This document shows positions 35,501-46,894 of a DNA stretch of 64,000 nt, in pieces (position 1 is the stretch's first letter; every line of letters starts with the position of its first letter). Source of the stretch: Amylostereum areolatum (lineage: Eukaryota; Basidiomycota; Agaricomycetes; Russulales; Stereaceae). A program made the translations under genes and the position numbers. The notes beneath the pieces were generated by a model. That model searched no databases. It worked only from the letters and a program-made list of their open reading frames with translations, and was not told the DNA's origin. Location: NCBI GenBank assembly GCA_012932865.1, contig SAXG01000026.1:186001-250000 (forward strand). Reading direction: 5' to 3'.

Positions 35501-38081
35501 GAGCTCGACATCTTACCGACCACCTTTCCTTGCCACCCCCTCGCGCCTATCATCGTCTCGCTTGCAATAGGACCCTCACGGATCTCCTCTCCCTCTCTAG
35601 CGACATCCAAGCTCCGGATCTTACTCTCCGTGTCAGACCAAAATCTCAACGATGCTTTGGTTATATGCTTCAACAGCATCCCTGGCATATCTCTAGCAAT
35701 AAAGCCGTCCGATGTTTCGCGGGCAGATGTTATCCTGACGGACTCCGCGAGGATCGCGGAGTCGCCCCGACTTTGCCGAACACTTTCTCGTAATGGAAAG
35801 CTCATCCTTTGGGACATGATGCTACGCGAGGTGATGTCGGACGATCCGTGGACTCTTTCCGATGCACTTGCGTCCGGGATCAGACACATCGGACGTCTAC
35901 CTGCCGCGGCAACCACATCCCTGGCAAGCGTCTGGGAAGACGTTGAAGAAGCACAAGTTTGCAACAAGTCCGAGTCAGGAATCTCTAAAAATGGCACTCC
36001 AGGACCACTTTTTCAGCCAGATCGCGCATACATATTGCTGGGCGGCATCGGCAGTTTTGGGATTCATCTGGCTTCATGGATATACGAGGTCTGTCACATC
36101 ACCAATCTCGAATTCTTCATTTCAATGCAACTTTGATCTCTTCAGAACGGCGGAAGACACATAGTCCTTACTTCCAGGAGAGGGGAGTCGTCGCTGGTTG
36201 GATCAAACGACCAGCTCATGCTAAAAAAGCTCAAGTTTTTGTCTTCTCGCAAGGACCTTGTCTTGCGTCTGGTGCAGTGTGACGCGACGAACGTCGAAGA
36301 GACTGCATCCCTAGTGCACAGTATTCCTGTTGTTATCGGTGGATGCTTCCTCATGACGCTCGTTCTCCGCGACTCTCTATTTCTGAACCAGACCGAAGCT
36401 GGGTTTCGGCGCGTTTGGGATGCCAAGTGGAAGGCGTACAGTGTCTTTTCGTCGCAAGTCCCTATTGAACGCCTCGATTTTTTTGTCTCTTTCTCCTCCG
36501 TCATGGGCTTGCTTGGATCTGTCGGGCAATCAAACTATTCAAGGTGAGTTCGTATGCGTGCGGCTTGTGTATATTCTGACTGGAGGATCCTACAGCGTGT
36601 GTACACGACTTGATGCCAGGATGGCACAATTTCCGAATGCGTTTTCCCTCGTTATCCCCGCCGTTTCGACGTCGGGTACTTGTCGCACAGTGGTATCGAA
36701 AGCCGAAAGGAACTTGAAAAATGGGGAATGTCAGTCCAAGGTAAGCACACAACTTGGTCGGGTCTATATACTTTGTATTCACCACCCTCCGCACAGCCGT
36801 CTGCGCGAGTCTAAAGGACGGGATATCCAGATTGCAAAATGGCAATCAACTGAGCCAATACATCCCCGAGTTGGACTGGGAGTTAGTAGAAAAGTCCTTC
36901 GGTCTTCCACCGTCCTGTCGTCACCTGCTTCCTTCGGAAACCAAGACACAGAGAGTTGACGACGAACCGGTCACTTCCGATGCATCCTCGGCGCTGAACG
37001 TCGTAATGGCTCACCTCGGCATCTCCGCGAAGGATTTCTCTCCAGACGTCCCTTTGGCAGCCTACGGGCTGGACTCACTTGGAGCAGCCCGTCTTGCGCG
37101 CGACCTACGACCACACGTCCATGTCACGCAAATACAGCTTCTAGGACAGGTAACATGGACAGATATCCAGACTCGCCTGTCTCCAAAGGATACAAAAACA
37201 CCTGATGGGCGAGACGATGAAGGACACAGTACTTGAGCTATCATCTGGCGAAGGAACACCTGTGATCATTTTACATGGCATAACCGGCGTTGTTACTTCT
37301 ATTCTTCGTCTACGCCCTTTCTTCACATCGCCACTTTGGGCCATTCAGGTCACCAAAGCCACACCGATGGACTCCTTGGCAAGTATCGTTGCTTTCTATC
37401 CACAGCAAAATCAAGGAGAAACAGCCGCATGGCCCGTACTGCCTGGCGTCGTTCTCCGCCTCAAGCATAATAGGAACATCTCTGGCATTCCGATTCGAAC
37501 AGGAAGACGAGGTCGTCTCGCGCCTATCATTCATTGATCATTTCCCCGCCCTTTGGGCAGGTCTTGCCACAAACTGGGCCTCATCGAGCCAGGGACTGGA
37601 CAACGTGGTTCAGACCCTCATGGGTCCATTCATCGATGCCGTGATCGACATGCTTCGACGCGACGGCCCTGCAGGCGTGGCTCAAGCCGAAGACCTAGTC
37701 ATCGCACGTCACGATCCTTCGGATCCTATGTTCAACCCCTCTTCTAGTCATGCGCAGGACATGATACGTGCCGCAATATCTCTCACGCGGCTTAACATCC
37801 AGTTCCTTTTGGAGTGTGGGGACGGAGACATCAACCGTAGCTTGCAGCCGCTTATGGGATGGATGGCGGGTTTGCGCACTCCTATCGCGCTGTTCATCGC
37901 GACGGACGGGATAGCAGCCACGCTTCCACCTCACATGTTTGGAGACTGGGGAGACCTTGGCGTGAAGTGTTGCTCTCAAAGGGTGGACATTCATACCGTC
38001 GAGTCGGGTCACTTTCAGATTTTCGCCCAGCGCATTGTTGCAGAAATACTACAGGCAGGTAGCTCAGAGCATTCTCATTAG
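29509..38081 (+). CDS. Partially reducing polyketide synthase, KS-AT-DH-cMT-KR-ACP-TE (frame-interrupted)
   Basis: Iterative type I PKS building a methyl-branched, partly reduced chain from malonyl units. Start [19 protein letters not shown], intron, then [13 protein letters not shown] (29.6-31.2 kb): [19 protein letters not shown] with catalytic Cys, [33 protein letters not shown] (31.5-32.4 kb): FSGQGPQH and [16 protein letters not shown] (32.6-33.6 kb): [20 protein letters not shown] and [12 protein letters not shown]. cMT (34.2-34.9 kb): [17 protein letters not shown] and [20 protein letters not shown] (36.0-36.6 kb): [18 protein letters not shown] and [23 protein letters not shown] (37.0-37.1 kb): [21 protein letters not shown] (37.25-38.08 kb): IILHGITG and [16 protein letters not shown]. 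No full enoyl reductase is seen. Seven positions (about 29982, 31087, 32860, 34624, 34877, 37221, 37400) need one base removed to keep the frame. Confidence 0.92.
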
Positions 38082-38754
38082 TGTAGTCAATGTACGATAG
38101 ACGGCATTCACGCGAAAAGGGGTTGATAACAAACAGAGAAACATCCAAGAAGAGAAACCGGTCAACGTACATCGCCGCTGGCGGCGCTGAGTCTGCCACT
38201 TTGGTTCTCTTTCTCGATGTTGAGTACTTAAGTACATCTTGAGCTAAAATGTAGACAATGTCCTTGTCAATTATTTTCGTATACCATGCAACGGTTATGT
38301 GAGGTTATGCGAAGCTATGCGATGTTATGCGCACCACTCGTTTCGACGCTTTCCCGGACGCGGAGGGCCTCCAAGCTCCAAGTCTTAGCCGCAGAAGCCT
38401 GAGAAATCCAGAAACAGCAATTTCAATGGACCCGTGGGAATGCCTCAGAGTCAAACTTTGGGCGCGTCAACTCCTTCCGTCTACTATGTAGCTCTCCTTT
38501 CACACTACCTTCCTTCCGTCGTCGTGCACCATAGGTATCATCGCCATTCTTTATGATATTTCCTCGTAACACAATCTCAGGAGCCATGCCCCGCCGATTT
38601 GACAGGACCGCCCCAAACGCGATCAACCAATTGTCTTACTTATCTCGGACCCCGTTCGACGGTCTGAACCTCAGCGTCGTCTATATGAATTCGCCTTCTC
38701 CTCCCCGGCTCTACAGCAGCAACTCTCCTCTCTCCCACCAACATCGGAGACGCA
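38082..38754. other. Spacer after the PKS
   Basis: 3' flank of the PKS and promoter of the next gene. A short tandem of gaggttatgcga-like units lies at about 38299-38330. No gene seen. Confidence 0.5.
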
Positions 38755-39762
38755 ATGGTCTCCACCGCTCAACCCCAGCAGCAACCCATCACCATCATCG
38801 ACACCCTCTCCCGCGTCTGGAAACCCCTACCAATAGTCCTCGGCGTCCTGCTCATTCTCATCCCCATCCTCGCTTCGTACTTCGTCCGCATCCTCGTCGT
38901 CAAGCTTGCTAAGCGCTGGATGAAGTTTGCTCGCGTGAAGGCCCTTCCTCGCCAACTCGTCCTCCCGACCGTCCACGCACAACGTGTGGCGTCCTCCAAG
39001 ACCCCATCCCAGATCCCGGTCTCGGTCGCATCAATATCCTCCTCCTCGCGCTCTGCCGCTTCTTCTGTTCGGACCAGCATGAAGGCTACTGGTGAGCGAA
39101 TGGCCAGCATCGCGTCCGCCGTGGCCGCCTTCCCCACCCGTGCAGGCGCCGTCAGCTGCAAGACCGCCTCTTACTTCGCCATCGGCAAGTTTACCCGCTC
39201 GATGTGCCGCGTGCCTCCCATACCAGCATCCTACGGCGACTCGGAGGGGATGAAGACCGTCTGGGCGGAATCATGGCCTCTGCTGCGCGCTCAGGACCGT
39301 CGGGAACGCAAAGTGGCCTTCCTCCACCTCAGCCGGGCTACCTTCTCTAGCTTCGTGGACTCTGTGCTTTCTCCGTTCACGGCCCTTCGTCGCATGTTCG
39401 GTACGTTCTCTTTCCCCGTCTTTTGACGCGCCTCGGGGCTCACATGCATCTTTCTTTCAGGCGCAGAGAAGACGCTCCCCGTCTCCAAGAAGGTTATGAT
39501 CGTCGTCGATGGACCAACCACTCCCCCGCCGTCGTACTGCTCTCAAACGAGTGGATCCAGCGTCCCCTCGTCATGGTTGAACGCCGACGAACTTCGCTCC
39601 CCTGTCCTCTCTGGCTCGGAGTCTACAACCGGGGTTGCCGTCCCACCTCCATCGCATCAGTCTATGCGCACTAAGGATGGGTTTGTCTCGGTTCCTCTTC
39701 TGCCTTTTCTTTTCTTTGGGTTCTGTGAGTTTCCTCTTGGACTCTATCTGGCTCGACTTTAG
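38755..39762 (+). CDS. Single-TM hypothetical protein
   Basis: Two exons joined across an intron of about 60 bp (gtacgt near 39401 to tttcag near 39460, after RRMFG). Start MVSTAQPQQQPITIIDTLSR. A strong hydrophobic segment (PIVLGVLLILIPILASYFV) lies at about residues 26-44, followed by a basic stretch (KLAKRWMKFARVKALPRQ), typical of a type II or tail-proximal membrane anchor with a cytosolic basic flank. Ser/Ala-rich sequence follows, then FVDSVLSPFTALRRMFG, a Pro/Ser-rich exon (VVDGPTTPPPSYCSQ) and a second hydrophobic run (PLLPFLFFGFCEF) near the end. The last hydrophobic run could also be read-through of a missed intron. No family recognised. Confidence 0.6.
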
Positions 39763-40184
39763 TCGGTATATCGTACTCGTCTGTCTCGACTCCGTAAATT
39801 CATCATTTTCCACTATTGTGTGTTATTCGGTTCAAGCTCGGATGGTGACTGAAGAAAGCATTCGTCTATCCGCCTTCTTTCGGCTGGAATCATATGTTGG
39901 TCCTCATGGATGCGTTTGCGGCGGCGGAGGCGTCTGCAGGGTCAGTGAGTCGTTCGTTCTGTACATATGTCACAGCCGCTCATTTTACACGTTGCGCAGC
40001 TTCGCAAGCAATATCATCACAACAGGTTAAACTTCCTTTCACCCTCTGTGAAGCGCGTCAGCTCGTGGAACACGCTCGAACAGACGTATGATAGTACGCC
40101 ATTGCCATTCTAATCAACCATTTTCACACTTTCTCATACATCCCTATGTGTAGCATTCTCATTCTCCCGCTTCCCTGTTTCTAG

Positions 40185-40408
40185 TCTCTTTGGCTTGCTC
40201 GGCGTTGCCCTAGGCAGCGTGAACTTTCCCGTCGGGATTCAATGCAGTCCGATCGCCGGTGGGGCCCAATGTTCCCAACAGACTACTTGCTGCTCCGACA
40301 CTGTCTCCGTGAGTGCTAATTTGGTTCTGCCACTCTAAGCCCAGGTCTGACAACGCTCTCGTTCAGAATGGTCTTATCAACTTGAACTGCATTCCCTCCA
40401 ACTTATAG
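40185..40408 (+). pseudogene. Relic of a second class I hydrophobin
   Basis: After an acceptor (tttctag, 40178-40184) the frame reads LFGLLGVALGSVNFPVGI then QCSPIAGGAQCSQQTTCC, an intron (gtgagt...ttcag), then NGLINLNCIPSNL and a stop. This covers hydrophobin cysteines C4 to C8 with normal spacing. The N-terminal exon with signal peptide and the C-x6-CC cluster is not found in the 400 bp upstream on either strand. Without it the product could not fold as a hydrophobin, so I call it a truncated relic. A frame-shifted or very distant first exon cannot be excluded. Confidence 0.75.
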
Positions 40409-41086
40409 TTCAAGCATTGGTGCGGGTTGTTCACGTAAGGATTCCGGAAGTGATGTCTATGTTTATGTTTGTGGTCTCATCGTGGCCTGTGTATACCCAG
40501 CTATATCATTCCGAAGCCAGGTGGCATGCAATGTTATATACCTGCCAGAGATCCCTTTTGTATCCCTTGCTCAAAATCACGAACCGTCGCGGCTTTGTGT
40601 CACCGCGTGGCGACACGACATGTCCACACGAATATGCTCAGTCATCACCACCCAGTAGTTTAGATGAGACGTGTTGGGCTGGTGTGAGCATCACTTGCTC
40701 GAACGGCGGCACAACTCGCGTTTCCCGTGTATTCCCACGGGCTCATTGTAATGAGCTGCTTACCATTACGTTCGACTCATCATTTCCTCTGATACCATTT
40801 CCTTCTTGACATGTGCCAACAACCTGGAGCTTTGCTTTCGCAGCGTCAATGGCCAGAGGACATTGCTTAATTTCCGTCCCATGCTCGTACACTGTACAGT
40901 ACCATCCACCTATCCCGGCGCTTTCAACACTAGACTCACGCGTTGCACGTGCGCGTCTATAACGCGACCATGAAATGCTTATGTCTCTCTTCCAGACTCT
41001 CTGTGATCGATCCCTCTTATTCCCCTTTCCTCCATTGCCGTGGCCCAACCAAAGAAGAACTGCCCCATTGAGAATCACCCAAACAT
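40409..41086. other. Spacer before the Argonaute gene
   Basis: No recognisable gene; short frames only. It likely contains the Argonaute promoter, but no TATA box stands out. Confidence 0.5.
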
Positions 41087-44000
41087 ATGAGTGGATTCCC
41101 TAGGAGACTTCGGTACCCAGCAGGCGAACGCCCTTACGGCGAAGTAGGACGTGTAGTCAAGGTTCGCGTGAACGCCTTCGAGATTGAGAGCCTTCCCTCA
41201 AAGCCGTTTCACATATACGATGGTGAGCATTGCTCCTTCCTTCTACTCTATCACACTGACGTAATTATGGACACTGGCAGTCGGTATGGTGAGACTCACG
41301 TTGACCATTGAACCCTTTGCACATAACCGTTGATAGTGATCATCGCCGGGACTACCGAGCTCACTGGCCGCCATGAAAACGCGGACGCCAAAAGGCTCAA
41401 CGTTCGCAGGGCTTCCGAAATAATAGACCGGTTGCAAACACGGATTGAGCCTGCTACCTTCAACCCCCGAGCGGCATACGACGGCAACAAACTTCTCTAC
41501 TCCACGACCAACCTAGGAGGTTCTAGGAAAGTGCGTGTGTCTCATATATCATCATTTGACCATCTTAGCTCATTGCACTTACTAGTTCGAAGTGAACATG
41601 TCTGACCAGAGGCACGCTGATCCCAATAGCAAGAAGGGCGTATTCACCGTGAAACTAACCCTTGCCCGGAAATTTGAACCACGGTACATTTTTATTTGAG
41701 GCTTCTCGCAACGCAAATGGATCTGATATCACTATATAGACAGTGGATCAACCAATTGATTACCAGCAGGTCCACCGACAATGACCAAGAGCACATCGCA
41801 GCTGTCAATTTCTTGCAGGTTCTTCTTCGTCAAGTCCCAATGCAGTAAGCCTACATTCGTCATCTGCTTTGGAATTGAACCTGAGCCTCTGATTTCAACG
41901 CAGCCATACCCTTGGAAAAGCATACAATGCACGTTCTGTGTTTACAAGCCATGCGTCACGGGAGGTGAAGGATCTCCCGCTAGACCTTTGGCGCGGATAT
42001 TTTCAGTACGTTTGCTACTTCTCCCCTATGTAACGATCGACTTGACCAATCCACCGTCATCACTTTTAGGTCCGTTCGTCCAGCCGTTAACAGGATGCTC
42101 GTAAACGTCGACATAACCGCAGCCGTCATGTTCGTACATCATCCGTCCTTTCTTGTTTACGCATCAAGCTATAAATTCGAGCAGGTATAGGGAACAGCGT
42201 GTGGATTCCTGGGCTCTTGAATTTCTACGCGAGGGGCACAATTCCCGAGCGTTGGCACAATTAACCCCGGGCACGCCAAACTACAAGAGAATAAAGACCG
42301 CCTTGAAGAACATTCAGCGTCTTTACCACGACCCCTCAAAACATGCGGTCACGTCCTATCAGAGACATCATCCACAATGCCGGCGATTACGAATTCGACG
42401 ATGACACTATCAACCAAAGAATAACCGTTAAGGCAAGTGCCCTCCCTAGTAGCATTATCAAGCCATGTCCGAACGCAGAGTTTCAACAGGAGTACTACGC
42501 TCGACGCCACGGATACCGGCTTCAGCACCCTAACTCCTTTGGTCTTCGGTTTGGACCAGGGGGTAAGATCGTTGTCCCGGCGGAAGTCTGCATAATCGAA
42601 CGGGGCCAGATTATACAAGAAAGTCCTGCCATCGGAGATGGCAAATGAAATGCTCCTATTTTCCGCTGTCAGCCCTCAACGACGCATCACCGATATCGTG
42701 GACGCCGTGCGTGGCAATGTATGTGAGGCTGCTCCCTTGTGGCTTCTGTTGCTGAATTCCTCCTTGCGGACAGTTCCTCAGTTATCACAACTCTGATTTT
42801 GTTAGTGAAGTCGGTATGCGCGTCAGTCGACACCCATTAGAAGTTCCGGGGCGATTGTTGACGCCTCCCAAAATCAAATATAAAAGCAACACAGCAAATA
42901 TGGTGAGTAAAACATTGATCTCGTCTTGGCTACTCTGACACAATCTCGTAGAGGGACGACCAACCTGGCGTTTGGAACCTTGTTAACCAACGCTTCCATC
43001 CATGCCGGCGATCCCTCAACATGGGCCGTGGTTGACTTCTCCGGCATGCTAGAGAACGCCGTGGGCAGATTCGTCCAGGAGCTAAGGGGTGCCTGTGTGG
43101 CCGCAGGTACGTTCAGTCATGATCTCCGATGTTCATACTGTTCACTAGCACGTTGTCGGCAGGCATGAGTACGCTATCCCTCTTTGATCGCCACTTCCTC
43201 TACTTAACTTATGTGAAAACAGAGGTCAATCCTGCGTTCCGCATCCTAAGAGGAAACCCCCATAGTGTAACCAGAGTGAGACCTTGGCCAGTCACCAGGT
43301 GTCCTTATTCTAATAAATCTTGTATTGATACGTCAGAGTTTGGAGGCAGCTTCTCGTCCGGCTCGACCCAACGAACATAAGCCTAACCTTCTCCTTATCG
43401 TCGTTCCCGATAACGCAGCGTCTGTCATCAGAGACATCAAAGTTTGGGGAGATTGCACGGTAGGCATGTGTACTCAATGCGTAGTGAGTTGACCCCACTT
43501 TTCCTCGTTCCTTGTTTCCCCATGATATATTGCAGAAACGAGGCAAGGCACAAACCGCGAGAAATCAGTATCACAACAACGTTGCCCTCAAGTCAACTTT
43601 CGCTCCTACCGTAATAGCTGCCACTAAACTATTTGTGTAGGATCAATGTGAAACTAGGAGGCGTGAACTCTATCCCTGACTCTGACGTGGCTGTGGGACT
43701 AAGAAACATGCCCACGATGATTGTCGGTACGTTTGCATTGTCTTCCTCTCATCTGCGCTGATCTTCATCCCCAACTTCAGGAGCGGACTGTAGGTATGGA
43801 CCTATCGCACTCCCATCCAAGGGGGCTTCTGATATCCGTCCAGGACATCCTGGACCTGGCGTTCAGGACCGGCCTTCAATCACCAGTGTGGTAGCATCTA
43901 CAGACCCATACATGAGCAGATACTCTGCATATGTTCGCATACAATCTCCCCGCGTCGAGATCATCGAGCACCTAGAGGAGATGATCCTTGTGAGTGTCGT

Positions 44001-45058
44001 TGTGTTCATGATGGTGCACGATTAATATCCTCGAAGGAAGCCATGGAAAACTTTACTTCTATCAACCAAGAAAAGCTCCCCCGTCGCATTATATTTTTCC
44101 GCGATGGCGTGTCCGAGGGAGAGTATGACGCCGTGCACAGGGACGAAATCCCGGCCATATACCGTACGTCAAACCCTGTTCTTACTATTGCCCCTTCGCA
44201 ACGCATGTCCACAGGCGCTTGGACTAGTTTGCTCAAAATAAAGGAAAAGAAGGATGCTTTAGTTTTGACTTTCATCGTGGTCGGAAAACGGTGCGCACCT
44301 TGTCCTTTTTTGACCGCTCTATGTAGTAATCACTGAGACGGTTGACGGAAGGCATCATATTCGATTCTTTCCTACCGAGCGCCCGGATCCAACGTGAGTT
44401 CGAGGTGCAATGCTCCGCGAAGTGTTGTGCCTAATGCGGGGAGTGGGTAGTGCCACGGACAGAAGTGGCAATGTCCACGGCGGTCTGGTCGTGGACCAGG
44501 GCATTTCGACCCCGACAGCATTGGACTTCTACCTGCAGAGCCACAGCGGGTTGAAAGGCAGTAAGTGCAGCCATTATATTCAGATTTCACTGGATGTTCA
44601 CTGGGATGAGTAGCAAGTCGCTCGGGCCATTACGTCGTCCTACTGAACGAGATCAAACTTACAATGGACCAGTGGGTCAACCCATTCGCGTTGTGGGTTG
44701 TCGTGGCTGACGGCATCCTTACAGACTGCAGGAACTGTGTTATTTCCTCTGTTTTGTGTACGCCCGTGCCACGCGAGCTGTGTCCATCCCGGCGCCGGTG
44801 TACTGTGAGTGCATTCTCAGTCCATACTCTCAGGGTTGTATCACTCATCTCGGTACAACAGATGCTGATGTTTGTTATCCCTGCTCTTTCCGAGGCCGTC
44901 TGCTCAAAGATAATCTAGCTGGTGTGTACTCGCGCACGTTTATACGTGAAGGAAGATCTTGCATTCTCCGAGGTGCGTGCTCATCCTTCAATCCCGGGAA
45001 GGAGACTGAGGTCAATGGTTTCAGAGCGGTAGCGATTCACAAGAACCAATCAACATAG
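41087..45058 (+). CDS. Argonaute (PAZ-PIWI) protein (frame-interrupted)
   Basis: Small-RNA-guided silencing protein of the QDE-2/AGO type. Start MSGFPRRLRYPAGERPYGEV, then the N domain (VVKVRVNAFEIESLPSKPFH, RLQTRIEPATFNPRAAYDG). PAZ/L2 features follow: RPIRDIIHNAGDYEFDDD, YRLQHPNSFGLRFGPGG, KIVVPAEVCIIERGQI, LPSEMANEMLLFSAVSPQRR and VSRHPLEVPGRLLTPPKI. MID: VVDFSGMLENAVGRFVQEL and LIVVPDNAA. PIWI: INVKLGGVNSIPDS, VGAD (first catalytic Asp), RPSITSVVASTDPYMSRYSA, RIIFFRDGVSEGEYD (second Asp), TFIVVGKR, DFYLQSHSGLKG, SGHYVVLLNEI (HY motif) and ELCYFLCFVYARATRAVSIP. Many short introns. Frame shifts near 42327, 42616 and 43000 each need one base removed. The 3' end beyond about 44860 lies in a duplicated segment and does not match the usual Argonaute tail. 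Confidence 0.88.
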
Positions 45059-45570
45059 ATCAGGAGTGGGTCAACAGGTATTTCAACCCGCTACATCATT
45101 CCATGTCAAACACCATGTTCTTCATGTAAGCGACACAGTGCAGAATATTATGTATACCAATACTTTCAGGCTGGTATTGCGAAGACCGCCACCAGACTTC
45201 TTCGATAGAGCGAGCATTCTGTAAACAACGAAGCATCAGTCCGATTCCACATTTCTCCATAGTCTCCTTACTCAGAGGACAGTCGTTCTTAATTTCTCCA
45301 AGGACTTCTTCAAGCACAAACCGTACGAAACGTTGACCCCTTCGTGATGTTCATCCTCACTGTACCATACGTCATCCTCCCGTCCACCACCGTCGCCAGC
45401 ACCTTCGTCCCTAGGATCTTCTCCACGGGCACATCCCATGCCTATCCAGCACCACGAAGTCCGCCTTCAAACACTTCCTCAGGCTCCTGGACGCTCCATC
45501 CTTATTCTCCGCGAACGCGGCGTACGCGGGCGGCCGTCATGCCTCTCAAGGCCTCACGTGAGCAGTGACG
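44860..45570. repeat. Partial duplication of a 3'-end region, copy A (decayed)
   Basis: 44860-45040 (plus) matches 47367-47545, and 45180-45570 matches 47545-47860. The second part read on the minus strand is a decayed copy of the amidohydrolase C-terminus (KVLATVVDGRMTYGTV, then ARSIEEVWW), disrupted around 45400-45450. The unit is a short segmental duplication including the end of the amidohydrolase gene; it is degenerate here and functional at 47.6 kb. Confidence 0.8.
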
Positions 45571-45727
45571 CAACGCTGAGTTGGTTGAAAACGAACGTAA
45601 CTGGCAGGACGATAACGTCGATTTCAGCAATAAGCGTGTAATATTGGTATAACAGAGTGAGCAGGGCAAGAAGACAGGACAGAAAATGTCGAAGACGGCA
45701 CACAAAGATAGATGCGTGTTGCACAAA

Positions 45728-46586
45728 CTAGCGGTCAGACGGCGGGATCGGGATTGCCAGCCCTTTCACCATCTGCTCGAACTCGTTTGCGGATACTTCC
45801 TTCCGCATCCCAGTGGCCTTGTCGCGAAGGATGAAGAATGGTCCCTGCGACACAGTGGTGCCACCATCTTCGACAAGGTATTCAACCACGCGCTTGTCCT
45901 TGCCTGTGAACCTGAAGGGAAATCCAACCCAATCAAGAAGACGAGTTTGACCAAAGACGCCGGGACGAGGTCCCCTCAAGTTTGCTATATTCACCCCGAG
46001 CTTATTGGCAATCATCGCACTCCTAACAGTATGTGGCGTGGTGAGTTACAGCTTTGGAATGCGAAAGATGCACTGACACTTCGTCCATCCACTGGCCGCA
46101 TAGGTTTGTGTTCGCAGCACTGGTCTTGGGGAGTTCCTCGTTCATTATGCACTGTCCGGCAAGGGAACATGCCAGCCACTGTCGAGCCCAGCTAACGAAC
46201 GAGGTAGTCAGCCATGTGAAGTAGCACGAATAAACTGCAGACACTCACCCCAGAGGGTCTTCTCCGGGCCCTTCAGCTGGACATACAGCACTGCACTTGC
46301 GCCAGAACTCCGTCGCTTCGGCAGCATTGGTGGCAGGAACGTTGCCAGGGTATCTCGATGTATCAGAGAAATCTCTCATGGCCGTAGCATAGAGTCCTGC
46401 CACCACGTCGCGAGAAACTCTCTCTCGAAGTAGGTCCCCTACTACTTGACTACGGAACGAGTAGAAGATGAATTTCCGGTGAAGTTCATCGAGGTGGGGG
46501 TCCGTTCGAGCGCTGCGTTGGCAGTGTTCGGGTTGTTGCGGTGGGAAGTTGGAAAACCGAGAGCGAGCACCGCGGCGGTTTGACAT
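45728..46586 (-). CDS. Hypothetical protein, three exons
   Basis: Start MSNRRGARSRFSNFPPQQ at 46586. Exon 1 ends GEDPLG before a gtgagt donor near 46250; exon 2 reads WARQWLACSLAGQCIMNEEL to CGQWMDE; exon 3 reads SAMIANKLGVNIANLRGPRP, GQTRLLDWVGFPFRFTGKD, VVEYLVEDGGTTVSQGPFFI and ends KGLAIPIPPSDR. The exon 2-3 junction is one base out of phase, again as if one base were extra. There are no membrane segments or signal peptide. Charged and compact, it looks like a genuine soluble protein but belongs to no family I recognise. It sits between the two copies of the 3'-end duplication, on the same strand as the amidohydrolase. Confidence 0.6.
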
Positions 46587-46894
46587 AACTAAGTAGAGGG
46601 ACAACTCGGAGTAGTGTTGTGGTGACTTGAAGTTAAGGTCGTTGAACACTGCCAGTGGCGCCGCTCACCTTGGTCCTTAAAATACCCCAGCTTAAATAAG
46701 TTCTCACCACCGATGTACGCAACTGCGTGGCTAATACAGTTTGCAGAACCCCTGCCCTCTAAATATCAAATCTTTCAAAAGTGATGTTGTTGAATTTATC
46801 ATCCGCATGAGTCGCGTACATTCACAACCACAGGCGAGCTGTGTCGAACGGAAGGGAGGATCGAGAAGAGAAAGGAGAGAGAGTACTGTACCGC

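Noticed and set aside
42433..42480. Apparent GC-AG intron in the Argonaute gene (gttaag|gcaagt)
   Set aside because: A canonical GT donor four bases downstream (gcaa|gtgccc) with the acceptor cgcag also keeps the frame (ITVKAKFQQEYY), so no unusual splice site is needed.
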